Assembly: GCF_021155765.1 (NCBI RefSeq)
Contig: NC_060112.1
Coordinates: 17,298,001-17,362,000 of the forward strand
Reading direction: 5' to 3'
From: Diprion similis
Lineage: Eukaryota > Arthropoda > Insecta > Hymenoptera > Diprionidae
DNA length: 64,000 bases
The notes beneath the pieces are model-generated. The model worked only from the letters and a program-made list of their open reading frames with translations. It had not been told where the DNA came from and did not search any database. The position numbers were made by a program, and so were the translations under genes. This document shows, piece after piece, positions 28,432-39,352 of the stretch. Numbering within the stretch: position 1 is the stretch's first letter; every line of letters starts with the position of its first letter.

Positions 28432-31400
28432 TTATCGATCAACCTCGCCAAATACTACATCGAGTGTACCGATGATGGCTACAATATCCGCCAACATATG
28501 TTTTTTCCCGATCATATCTAGAGCAGCCAAGTGAGCAAAACCGGGGGCTTTGATCTTACAGCGATACGGTTTGCTGCTGCCATCGCTGACAAGATATACA
28601 CCAAATTCTCCTTTTGGTGCTTCAATTGCCGTATAAGTAGCACCGGGCGGTACCTGGTAGCCCTGACTAAAGAGCTTGAAATGATGGATGAGTGATTCCA
28701 TGCTGGACTTCATTTCCGAGCGGGGTGGTGGAGCGATTTTTGCATCATCCGTACGGATTTCACCCGGTGGCATCTGATTCAGACACTGGTGAATGATTCT
28801 CAGAGACTGACGCATTTCTTCGACACGGCAGAGATATCTGAAATGATATTTATAAAATTTTTAACAGCAGAAATAGTTTGGGTCACTTGTACAGACTATA
28901 TGTGCACATGATCCACTCGAATTGAAGCATCAGTGAATTCGAAATAATAAAAACGATCTGAAATGGTATTCATAATTTCTTTCACCTGTCAAAACAATCT
29001 CCGTTGATTCCAATCGGGACATCAAAGTCGACCAAATCGTAAGCATCGTATGGCTGGGATTTCCGTAGGTCCCATTTTATGCCCGAACCGCGTAACATGA
29101 CACCACTGAATCCACAATTCAGTGCATCTTCATAGGATACTACACCAACGTCTTTAGTACGTGCTATCCAAATCCTATTCTCTGTAATGAGATCCTCGAC
29201 TTCGTCTAAACGTTCCGCAAACTTATTAGCGAACTCATAGATGTCATCCATCAGACCCAATGGCATGTCCAATGAAACTCCACCTGGTCGAACGTAGGCT
29301 GCGTGCATTCGTGCACCACTCACTCGCTCATAAAATTCCATTAGTTTCTCACGCTCTTCAAATAGCCAGAACAATGGAGTCAGGGCTCCAACATCCAAAA
29401 TATGAGTACCGACACCCATCATGTGATTCAATAGTCGCGTAATCTCGGCAAAGAGCACTGTTCGAATAAATTTCAATTATACACGAAAGTGGATTCCGCA
29501 TTTCGATACATGTGTAATTAAATCTTGGTATATTGATTATCCACTTGAACTTGAGGGGACTCAGAACTCTTGAAGACCTCAAACATGGTAGTCTGACTAT
29601 TTTCGAAAACCATTTCGAATAATTCATGGGAAAAGTAAAGAGCTTACGCTTATTATGTGCTTTTCCATTTAATTTTAGTCAACTCTCTCTGAAGTACTGC
29701 GTTTCATAATTTGAAAAGATTACGCTCGAAGATCAACGGTTCCGGTTTAAGCCCAGTTAGTTACATGTTTGCAGAGATAATTTGGTTCTGTTTACTGTGG
29801 ATTTCGCCATAAAGAATTCATTAAAACGCATCACTCTTTTTGGAAAACTCCATTCCTCAGTTTCAAGAATACATTCTGGTCCCCCGAATAAAAACTAATT
29901 GGAAGATCAGGACTCACCACGAATGTACTTAGCACGAATTGGAACGTCGATGTTGAGCAATTTCTCAACTGCCAATGAGTAGCACTGTTCGTTGCACATC
30001 ATCGAGACGTAATCCAAACGATCGAAATAAGGCAAAGCCTGGGTGTAGGTTTTATATTCGATCAATTTCTCAGTTCCACGGTGCAGCAGTCCGATGTGAG
30101 GATCTGACCTTATAACAGTTTCGGCGTCAAGCTCGAGCACCAGACGTAGCACACCGTGAGCTGCCGGATGCTGCGGCCCGAAATTCAAAAACGAATTCTG
30201 AACCTTATGTTCACGAGGTGGCTCGAGTTCAGTTTTATAAGTCGTCGGATACTGCGACGTGTATTCATCCGGATACAATACCGGACCATGGTACGCCTTT
30301 AGGTATTCCTGATCTATTTGGCTTTGATGACCTTGCCTTCGGCTGTTCGATAAGATTTAACAGAAAATAATCATTTTCAAGTTCACAAATATCGTCTGTA
30401 AAAACAAAATTGAAGAAGATTCATACTGTCGAAAATTATTCAAATTCATTCGAAAATCATTTGAAAAGGCTTCGGGTTATACAAACAAGACCGTAAAAAA
30501 GTGCTACTCTGCGTAGTCTGCGCAATTGTGAATAACGGATGTCTAATATTTCACCAAAATAGGCTAAAATTAAACGAATATGACATAAATTAATTCACCA
30601 ATTACGTACATACTTCGTATTGCATAATAAGAAATATTATAAAATTGGACACATTTATTTCAGTAGATCTGCTCATTTTTACACAGGATATTCAATCTAT
30701 TACAGCATTACTCGGACAAAATGGACAACGTGTTTCTGGATTCACTGATTTGAAACGTACTTAAATGAGAAATGTGTGGAACCCAACCCTACTGAAAATG
30801 TTCATGTGTTGGTAAGTTATAAGATGTCTTAAAAGAATTCAGCGTGTAATCTATTACATAATTCTATTACATAATTTATCTTGTATATTTGATAAAATAT
30901 AAAACAAATCACAGAATAAATTACAGGAGCGCGAATAATCAGACATACTAGATCAAAATTCATATAGCTCACTACATACTTGGTTCTATGATTTTTGATT
31001 TAGTATATCTGATGATTCGTGCTTCTGTAATTTATTATGTGATTTCTAACATGTGTTATCGAATGTACAAAATAAATCATGTAATGAGTGACACGCTGAA
31101 TTCTTTCAAAACATTACATGATTTGACACATGAAAATTTTCAGTAGGAAAGCGATATGACAGTTTTTCTCAGGCCAATCATTTTGTAAGGTGAATTTTAA
31201 ATAACAAATAAATGCCCGCAGGCTTACTTTCATTTGAATTGAAGAATAATACGCTTCCGAAGGTGGAAAAACATTCATTCAACATTCATGTCAACATTAC
31301 GACACCTGCTTGTTTGGTTGACTGATACCGATTGTCAAGCATAGAGATATTATATATAGACTACATAGGGGTAAGCATAAAGCATCACATATAGGGTTCA

Positions 31401-31894
31401 GTGATAAGCATAAGTGGAAAGGTCAGAAGGGTCAGACGAACAGAAAGAGAAAGAGAAAGAAAATCGAGCGATCGTTTTATACTTGTTGCAACACATTTAC
31501 GCAAGCGTCAAAAGCATAAGTCTGCTGATCACGAGCTGCTCTACATCTGCGCAGTAACATGCTGCGCATATTGTACAGAAAAGGATAGTTAAGTCACGGA
31601 TTTCCCCTCTCTGTTTGTGTTTTCAAAGCTTGTAACTGCGGAATTTTTCCGACAGGTTGCGCCACTCAACAGGTAATCTAAACAAGCTCCACACATGCAC
31701 AGCTTGTATTATATTTTGGAAGTGTAATGACGTTGCCTGATAACCTTGCTAAAATTAGGCGATAATACGAATATGCTAAAAGAAATAACTTACCTAAAGT
31801 AATTGAGGCATGCCCCATTTTTTAGCAATCCCTTACCGCCAAGGGGAAATCCTGCTGATTTTCGTACAAAGGTTCCTAAAACCGTCGCAGTCAT
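28432..31894 (-). CDS. ND-49: NADH dehydrogenase (ubiquinone) 49 kDa subunit, copy 1
   Basis: Core subunit of mitochondrial complex I, at the ubiquinone-reduction site of the peripheral arm. Four exons join in frame with GT-AG borders: 31794-31894, 29918-30342, 28986-29457 and 28432-28837, giving 467 codons (human NDUFS2 has 463). Exon 1 encodes a short Arg/Lys-rich mitochondrial presequence starting [16 protein letters not shown]. Exon 2 has [30 protein letters not shown] and [12 protein letters not shown], which hold the conserved His and Tyr of the quinone pocket. Exon 3 has [32 protein letters not shown] and FDVP; exon 4 has [20 protein letters not shown] and ends GEVDR. No frameshift or stop is seen. 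It lies 1.1 kb downstream of a second intact copy in the same orientation. Intron 1 (30343-31793) carries a palindromic element. Against the consensus as I remember it, this copy keeps exon 4 better and departs at several exon 3 positions (TPLFW, GDCFDR). Confidence 0.96.
30790..31145. mobile_element. Fold-back MITE with TA target-site duplication, in ND-49 copy 1 intron 1
   Basis: Long imperfect inverted repeats face each other: left arm 30792-30958, right arm 30993-31143, with a loop of about 34 bases. Both arms begin CTGAAAATKTTCATGTGT and share GAATTCAGCGTGT and the inner TAATAAATTACAG-type and ATCAAAA blocks. By eye they are about 80-85% identical, and the left arm has an extra 13-base internal repeat. 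TA dinucleotides flank both ends (30790-30791 and 31144-31145), as expected for Tc1/mariner-type insertion. There is no open frame, so it would be non-autonomous. I see no counterpart in the shorter intron 1 of copy 2. Confidence 0.75.
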
Positions 31895-32985
31895 ACTTCT
31901 TTTTTCTCTCTCGTTAATAACGAGTGCCTCGAGGGTGTGTACCAGGTACACTAAAATTGATATTCACCAAAGATTTTGACTTTAACTTTCGCTTCAGACT
32001 CCTGTAGCAGCAAGATTTCGATTTTCTTTCAAGCACTTCGATCGATCAAGCGTACTAATTCACCGATTCTTGAATCCTATTTCTCGTCTTGAGAAAAAAT
32101 CGGACAGATTATTACATGCATGGATTAGACGATCGCGAGTCCAGCTTGTACAATATTGGCTATTAGACTCGCGCGGCGTTCTTTTTCGACGTCGAATCCT
32201 AGGCTATTCCGTAATCACCTGGTTAAGCGATAGCCGTTATCTTGACCAATGGAAAGTCAGCTTTAAACGGAAAATCGGTTCTATTTCCGATATATTGACA
32301 TCTCGCACTTCAAGATTTTACCAAGGGATAATACAGATTGTAGGTTCACGTTAGTTAACGACTACAATAAAAATTAGTTTCGCAGGAATTTTTTTCGAAA
32401 TATTGCACCACTGAAACAGACTTTAATTTGTCTAATAAGCCGCTTTAGATTAAATATAAAATCAAAGGACGATGAGGGTAATATAAGAGTAAGATTTTTT
32501 TTCGTTGGATTTAATTTGTCTTTACAGTTTCCAAATAGTTGATAAAAACTGGGAATTCTCTAAGACGTCACTGGTACCATGTTTATTCAATCGTTTAGAA
32601 ACAACACCGTAAGATGAGAAGAGCATTTAAAGGTGCTAAACTCTGCAGCAACAATAATCTTTATTTAATTTCTTTTAAATATTTCACAGCGAGTTAATTT
32701 GTTAATAAACAAGTATTTGCGTACGCGAGCTGATCTGATTCAAAATATAAAATTTCATCATTACTTGTGAGAAAAAATCCAGATCTAATATCAGGTATTA
32801 TCATTGAGAGAAGCCGCATGAGAAATAATACCCCTTTAACCTTTCAAATATACTTATAAAAACCGTACTATTGAGATTCGCTCAACTTATTCTTCACGTT
32901 ACTTGAATTCATTCAAGTTCATAAATTACATCGCCACTGCTTCGATATTTCTATATGTCTATATACGACTGCCAATTCGATCAAC
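31895..32985. promoter_or_regulatory. Spacer between the two ND-49 copies, with the copy 1 promoter
   Basis: The 1.09-kb spacer must hold the 3' UTR of copy 2 and, nearest 31895, the promoter and 5' UTR of copy 1. A TTTATT at 32660-32665 (AATAAA on the minus strand) lies about 325 bases past the copy 2 stop and is a plausible polyadenylation signal. I see no TATCGATA element like that upstream of copy 2. A 94-codon plus frame at 32070-32354 has no recognisable domain and is not called. Confidence 0.4.
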
Positions 32986-35581
32986 TCATCGATCAATTTC
33001 ACCAAATACTACATCCAGTGTACCAATGATGGCCACAATATCCGCCAACATATGTTTTTTTCCGATCATATCTAGCGCGGCCAAGTGAGCAAAACCGGGG
33101 GCTTTGATCTTACAGCGATACGGTTTGCTGCCGCCATCGCTGACAAGATATACACCAAATTCTCCTTTTGGTGCTTCAATTGCCGTATAAGTAGCACCGG
33201 GCGGTACCTGGTAGCCCTGACTAAAGAGCTTGAAATGATGGATGAGTGCTTCCATGCTGGACTTCATTTCCGAGCGGGGTGGTGGAGCGATTTTTGCATC
33301 ATCCGTACGGATTTCACCTTCAGGCATCTGATTTAGACACTGGTGAATGATTCTCAGAGACTGACGCATTTCTTCCACACGGCAGAGATATCTAAAATGA
33401 TATGTAGAAAATATTTCATCTAATTCAACGTACAGAAAGGATAACATCACAAGTAAAATCAACAATACTTTTAGTCACTTTTACAGCTACGTGTCATCCA
33501 ATTCAACCAAACGATAAATGGAATCCAAACAATTCAAGAAAGTTTTCAGATTGTGGTTGGTATTCTCTCTCACCTATCGTAACAATCTCCTTTTACTCCA
33601 ATGGGGACGTCAAAGTCAACTAAATGATAAGCGTCATATGGCTGCGCCTTTCGTAGATCCCATTTTATTCCAGAGCCACGCAACATGACACCGCTGAATC
33701 CACAATTCAGTGCATCTTCATAAGACACTACACCTACGTCTGTGGTACGTGCTATCCAGATTCTGTTCTCTGTCAAGAGATCTTCAACTTCATCACATCT
33801 TTCTGCAAACTTACTGGCAAACTCATAGATGTCGTCCATCAAACCCAATGGCATATCCAATGCAACTCCACCTGGTCGAATATAGGCCGCATGCATACGG
33901 GCACCACTGACACGCTCATAGAATTCCATGAGTTTTTCACGCTCCTCAAATAGCCAGAAAAATGGAGTCAGGGCTCCGATATCCAACGCATGAGTGCCAA
34001 TACCCATAATGTGATTCAGAATTCGGGTGATCTCAGCAAAAAGAACTGTTGGATAAAATTTTAAGCAGAGCTAAAAGTTAACCATCTAACTAAAAATAGA
34101 CTAGACACCAAAATGTTAATTACCGAAGGTAGGATTGGGAAGACTATGGACTTTTCGAATCTTCAACACGTTAAGCGTGGGTATTTGCGAGGACATTATC
34201 ATTAAATTTAATGATAAATTCTTTCCAAATAAGTAATTCATTGAAGAGTACGATGTGGACTGGGTTATAAGGGTTTTTATTTAATTGACTATTAGCTCTT
34301 TCTGCATTCAACAGATTTGGTAATTCCTACTGGTCACTTGATCAGAACAATTGCAAGAAATATACTTACCACGAATGTACTTAGCGCGAATTGGAACGTC
34401 GATGTTGAGCAATTTCTCAACTGCCAATGAGTAGCACTGTTCGTTGCACATCATCGAGACGTAATCCAAACGATCGAAATAAGGCAAAGCCTGGGTGTAG
34501 GTTTTATATTCGATCAACTTCTCAGTTCCACGGTGCAGCAGTCCGATGTGAGGATCTGACCTTATAACAGTTTCGGCGTCAAGCTCGAGCACCAGACGTA
34601 GCACACCGTGAGCTGCCGGATGCTGCGGCCCGAAATTCAAAAACGAATTCTGAACCTTATGTTCACGAGGTGGCTCGAGTTCAGTTTTATAAGTCGTCGG
34701 ATACTGCGACGTGTATTCATCCGGGTACAATACCGGACCATGGTACGCCTTTAGGTATTCCTGATCTATTTGGCTTTGATGACCTTGCCTTCGGCTGTAT
34801 GATCACAAAAATAACACATAAATAACATTTCACAAGAAAATGTTCAAATTTTACGAATCATCTATTATTTAAACAGAAAATATTTCAACATTGCAAGGAT
34901 TAGTCAACGGAATATATTTTTACAGCTGATTCTATGAATGCTATAGACAAGGTTCAAGAAATTTAAACAGTCGATTGACTGATTTTGCCAGAGTCCGTGA
35001 ATTTTAACAGTGCACATGTGATTAATAACGCTAGTAATCAATCGCGTACAAAAATCTTCTCTGCGACAGTTGAATCATACACACTAATTCCTCGATAGCG
35101 ATTGAAAACCGTATGCAGATAAGTAACATGTACTTAGAACAAGTGAAAATATCACCTGATACACATTTACAACTTGTCGCTTCTCCATTTCAATTTTTTA
35201 TGAGTAAAGCAAAACTTTAAGTCATCCAAATTCACTGTGTGGAATTACATTGTGTTACATTGTGAAAAAGGTAAGTATAAAATAATTAAAGACCATCCAG
35301 TTTGACATAAAGATTACTTTTGCTGGAAATTGATTCAAGTTTCCCCAAGTATTGGGTAAACGACAATTACATGGCATAGAAAAAATACGATGATCACAAA
35401 TCGTATAGGTTATAACGACGTTACGTAATTAGCCGATTGGCATCTAATGATAACAACGTTAGCTTAACGAAAAACCTTACTCGACGAAATAGATGCCAGC
35501 TCCATTTTTCAGCAAGCCTTTTCCCACGAGAGGAAATCCTGCAGATTTTCTCAGGACGGTGCCCAGAACCGCGGCAGCCAT
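32986..35581 (-). CDS. ND-49: NADH dehydrogenase (ubiquinone) 49 kDa subunit, copy 2
   Basis: Second complete gene for the complex I 49 kDa subunit. Exons 35481-35581, 34370-34794, 33574-34045 and 32986-33391 have exactly the lengths and phases of copy 1 (101, 425, 472 and 406 nt), also giving 467 codons. The presequence begins [16 protein letters not shown] and differs from copy 1 at about a third of positions. The exon 2 protein, with the HRGTEK and RLDYVSMM quinone-site motifs, is identical to copy 1. Exon 3 has 17 amino-acid differences in about 157; exon 4 has 4 in 135 (GEIDR, MPEG, DGGS, SMEA). At several exon 3 sites this copy looks more consensus-like ([24 protein letters not shown]), but YDAYH and AERC look derived. 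Introns are 686, 324 and 182 bp and do not resemble those of copy 1 where compared. The exon 1 donor is GTCGA|gtaagg. The gene is head to head with the MADF-BESS gene. Confidence 0.96.
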
Positions 35582-36085
35582 GTTTACCCACGTCCTGTCT
35601 GCAGTCTGCTATGCGACTTGACATCGATAACGTCGTCTGCTAATCACTATCGATAGTCGCTTGTCGAGATTCGATTTCGAAATTCAACCTATCGAATTCA
35701 AATTCAAAATTATCCAACCTCGGAAAGATTTTTTACCGAAACTAATATTCCACAGGAGCCTCGAAACTCACCGATTTCGGAAATTACTCACGTCAGAGGC
35801 ACGCATCCACTCAACGGGGTTTCCTGTACGTATGGTACACACAAACCGTATTCCGAGGGCGACAATATCAGTGCATGTAGGAAGAAACGAAGATCTAAAT
35901 ACCGAGGAAACGACATTCGTTTGTTTAGTCGATTGGCAGCTCGATAATAAATTAGGGTTACCATGGGGATACTCTGGTGTTGTTTGGAGTGAATAACGGG
36001 ACAACGACAGCTCTCCCAAAGTCAATTTTCCGAGGAAAGAGTGAAAAGAATTGGGATATTTGATGATACTTGATTGATCAACGAT
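35582..36085. promoter_or_regulatory. Bidirectional promoter region between ND-49 copy 2 and the MADF-BESS gene, with DRE motif
   Basis: The 504 bases separate two divergent start codons (35581 minus, 36086 plus). TATCGATA at 35648-35655 is a perfect DRE, the core-promoter element bound by DREF/BEAF in Drosophila housekeeping promoters. ATCGATAA at 35623-35630 is a near match 25 bases away. No TATA box is evident, as usual for DRE promoters. The motifs are seen; function in this species is inferred from Drosophila. Confidence 0.5.
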
Positions 36086-37061
36086 ATGTCATCCTTAGAG
36101 GAAGCTTCGGTAAGTTTGACCAGAACTATGCGACCGCAAGAAATGGAATGGGACCAGACCAGTACCACGGCTCTGATACAAATGTACAAAGAGAGAAATT
36201 GCCTCTGGGATACCAGCCACGAATTTTATAAGAACCGAAGACAGCGCCGCGAGGCGCTCATGGAAATGGCACATCGTTTCAACTGCGCGCTGGCCGACGT
36301 TGAAAAGAAATTGTACATGCTCAGAAGCTCGTTTCGAAAGGAATATCGCAGGTGGAATTACGCAAAGTTAACAGCTGGTCCGAACAACGCGAACTTAGTT
36401 AGAAAACCGCAGTGGTTTGCGTTGGATCTGCTGATGTTTTTGAAGGACGACGTTGCTAAGAAATCGTTGACCCCGTTGAACCCTAACGCACCCTTAAAAA
36501 CCGATATGAATCAAGAATTGGATATTGCCAATTCGGTATATAATATCAATCCTTTCATCGGCCGCAGTATATTCATTAAACAATTCTGCTTCCATTCTGT
36601 ATTATGAGTTAACGGCCGAATTTCTCACAAAGTTTAAATCCATTTTTTAGGACATTCAGAACGTGTTTTACTACGACAGCGAAAACAGCACGTTAACGCC
36701 CTTAGAACCGGGAGAAGTACCCTTGGATTACAATGTGCAGCAAGGTGGTATCCCCGAGGCGCAAAAACAATCACCAGGATCAACAGCTAGTAAGAGAAAT
36801 TCAAGCGGCGAACCGGCGCTTCTGGAATTGACTAGCAAACGACCGAAGTTACGAGGGGACGTTGACGATCCGAGAATACGAGTGATCAAGGCGAACGATG
36901 TACAAGAGAAAGACGGTTTTGCTGCGTTTGGAAACTTTGTCGCTGAGGAGCTGAAGAATATTAAAGACAGCAGCCAAATTCAATTAGCAAAGTTGCGAAT
37001 TCATCAAATACTCTTCGATGCTACTCGGAGTTTTTTGAAAGTTCCTATACCTAGATTGTAG
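36086..37061 (+). CDS. MADF-BESS domain protein (Adf-1-like transcription regulator)
   Basis: Two exons, 36086-36535 and 36651-37061, join in phase 0 (TCG|gtatat; ttttttag|GAC) to give 286 codons. I start at the ATG at 36086 (MSSLEEASVS). Residues about 27-120 form a MADF domain, the Myb/SANT-like DNA-binding fold of insect Adf-1 proteins: ALIQMYKERNCLWDTSHEFY, then LRSSFRKEYRRW and an aromatic stretch, PQWFALDLLMFL. After a Ser/Pro-rich linker, the C-terminal part (about 240-275: FGNFVAEELKNIKD, then IHQILFDATRSF) matches the BESS protein-interaction motif that often follows MADF. Such proteins are nuclear and bind DNA; the targets cannot be read from sequence. An AATAAA at 37210-37215 is a likely polyadenylation signal. 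If intron 1 is unspliced the frame stops at 36605. Confidence 0.83.
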
Positions 37062-39352
37062 ATCACTGCTACCCATAAGTTCAGTACAATCATACCCCTG
37101 CCGCTATTTCAGTATCGTAATATTAATGGCGGACTGATATGTTAATTCAAGTATAATTGTGCGTTTGATTCAATCTATACTGTACCATGTCCACCTCTAA
37201 AAATTTAGGAATAAATCAAGTACTATTGCATTCCTGATAAACACATCTGTATAGTAGCTTAGGTACCATACCTTTTAATGGCACTCATAAAATGGCAGGA
37301 AATTTCAGATAATAAATTATGCAAACATCTTATAGACTTTCCACAATTAGCCATATAAGTCTCCGTGTACAGAATTCAAGGACAATGGTTCAACACCCTG
37401 CATAAAATTTTTCTCGTGAAAGTCGACTCGGGAATCTCTACTGACAATGAGTTGTCGTTTTTGGATTGTAAAGCGTCTGGGTTAAAGACTTTTCTATAGT
37501 CGGTTAAAATCCACCAAGGTCGGAGAATTATACCTTATTTATACACACAAAGATTTCCAAACACCACGCGCCTGGCCATATCGCATTTTACAATGACTTT
37601 TCGAAAAACAATATACTATTCCATGTATACATACGTTAGGGACATACTGAACCGTATTATAAACAATGCGAATATCTTTTTTCCAAATAAATAATACCAT
37701 TTGCGCCTGCCTCACGGCAGAATTTTTCGCAAAGCCTGAATGAGTGTGCGAAAAAATTTCCAGTTGAGATCGTTCAGATACGTGCATTGATCACAAATAA
37801 TGACTGCGATATAAATACTATACATAGGTGAGTTGCATTTTTGCACGGTCACCCACACGACCCGCATCTGCTAGATTTATTCATGGGCAATTTTGTTTCT
37901 TCACTGGCTGTAAGGAGGCTGCCAAAAGTTTGACGTAAGCTACGGTATTGAGGCTGCTATTTCGAGGTGGAAAAGAAGATTGTCGCACACTCGTCCAACG
38001 ACATCGTACGTTACGAACCGGTGGCCAAGAACTATTTGATTCAAGACCCCTACCTGGCTCTAGAATACTCTAGATATTTAATTAATGAACTAGCGTCTCA
38101 AACATTGCACAGCAATATCTTTGTTCTTCTTTGTCAAGATGCAACGAAGTTCCATACGTTGAATCGTCATTTAAATAGCAGGGGATAAACCACCAATTTA
38201 GAATGTACTCATTGTCAGTCAAGGTTCAAGAATTTTCTAAATTGCGTCAAGGCTCTCCGGCTATGAACATTAACTCCGTCTTGATGTTGATTTGAAACTG
38301 AGTCCTCAAACTTTTACGTTATACTGTAAGCAAAATCGATCATGGTATCCATGTTGCACATATTCATGAATATTGTGTACAGTTGAAAAGCCGCTTTGTT
38401 GCGACGCGCAGTCTTTCTTCTTATAAATGCTTTGTCACTTTTCAGGTTTAGGGTAAGCTTTTGAATACCTGCCAATGGGTTTTCAGCACTGAGTCATTTC
38501 TTTAGTTGGAGGATTAGAGCAATATATACGAATACGTAAGTCCACGTGATAGCTCTTTTTAAATAAGGTTTACATATTATGATATTTATTATTACATACA
38601 TTGTGGAATACAAATACAAAGGTAAAAAATTAAATAGATTCGTTAGAATCACGTTCGTATTAAAAATTATCCATATCTTGTTTTCAACTACTTCGTTAAT
38701 AATTGGATAAACACAATAGTCGCTGATCGCATGCACTAAGTGTAGTAAATATAAATATTATATGCACGTTTATGCATAAATATAATATCACTATCGATTA
38801 ATCGAGAAGACTACATGTTTATATAGGTAACAAAATACAAGGAGAATTATAATACTTTTCCTAGGAGCAATTGCCGCCTTTTAATCGAAGGCGCAACTAA
38901 CAATATAAATTTATACATATGGAAAATCACTTTGACAATGCAACGAAATGTATATATTTCTACGCGTTTGTTACCGGGTAATTCTTGCTGATAATTTATA
39001 TCTGCAAGTTGATCTGTAGCGTTTCAATTACCTCATCCGATTATTGAGCCGAAACTCGCTTTCTCTAACTGTCTCTCGAACCTTATCAAAAAAACTATTA
39101 TACAACAAGTATACCACTAAGGAATAAAACGTAAGTGAATAAAAATCGACGGTTTTAACACAGCCTTTTTACCTCACAATTATGACCAATCAGCTGATTG
39201 ACGGTGTGCTCGACTATTTGAAACTCCAGATCTTGCAGCGAAAAAAATTACGTACACCGTCAAACGATAAGAGCAGCAAACTAAGCTTCAAGGGCCGTGA
39301 AAAATCCCCAGTCAAGTCAAAGCCTTTCTGGCACCGAGGGAAAAATCTTTCA
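37062..39352. other. Convergent spacer between the MADF-BESS and ankyrin/SOCS genes
   Basis: Holds the MADF-BESS 3' UTR (AATAAA at 37210-37215) and, toward the right, the expected 3' UTR of the minus-strand ankyrin/SOCS gene. Apart from the small plus-strand frame at 37952-38188, listed separately, I see only AT-rich sequence. Confidence 0.45.
37952..38188 (+). CDS. Unidentified small ORF, possible orphan exon
   Basis: A 78-codon open stretch between in-frame stops, with no ATG near its start; the product would contain VRYEPVAKNYLIQDPYLALE and end HLNSRG. Codon use and amino-acid balance look more coding-like than neighbouring sequence. It could be a terminal exon or a pseudogene piece. I see no recognisable domain and no convincing acceptor (the best, ctggctgtaag at about 37915, is not in a compatible position without a stop). 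Confidence 0.15.
   Translation, partial: GCYFEVEKKIVAHSSNDIVRYEPVAKNYLIQDPYLALEYSRYLINELASQTLHSNIFVLLCQDATKFHTLNRHLNSRG

Noticed and set aside
32070-32354. 94-codon plus frame between the ND-49 copies
   Set aside because: No recognisable domain or splice signals, and it falls in the expected promoter/3' UTR spacer.
28432-35581. One ND-49 copy being a pseudogene or retrocopy
   Set aside because: Both copies have all four exons, intact frames, matching intron phases and conserved active-site motifs.
35661-36025. Frames of 111 and 85 codons on opposite strands in the shared promoter
   Set aside because: Overlapping frames with no domain in a short intergenic promoter.
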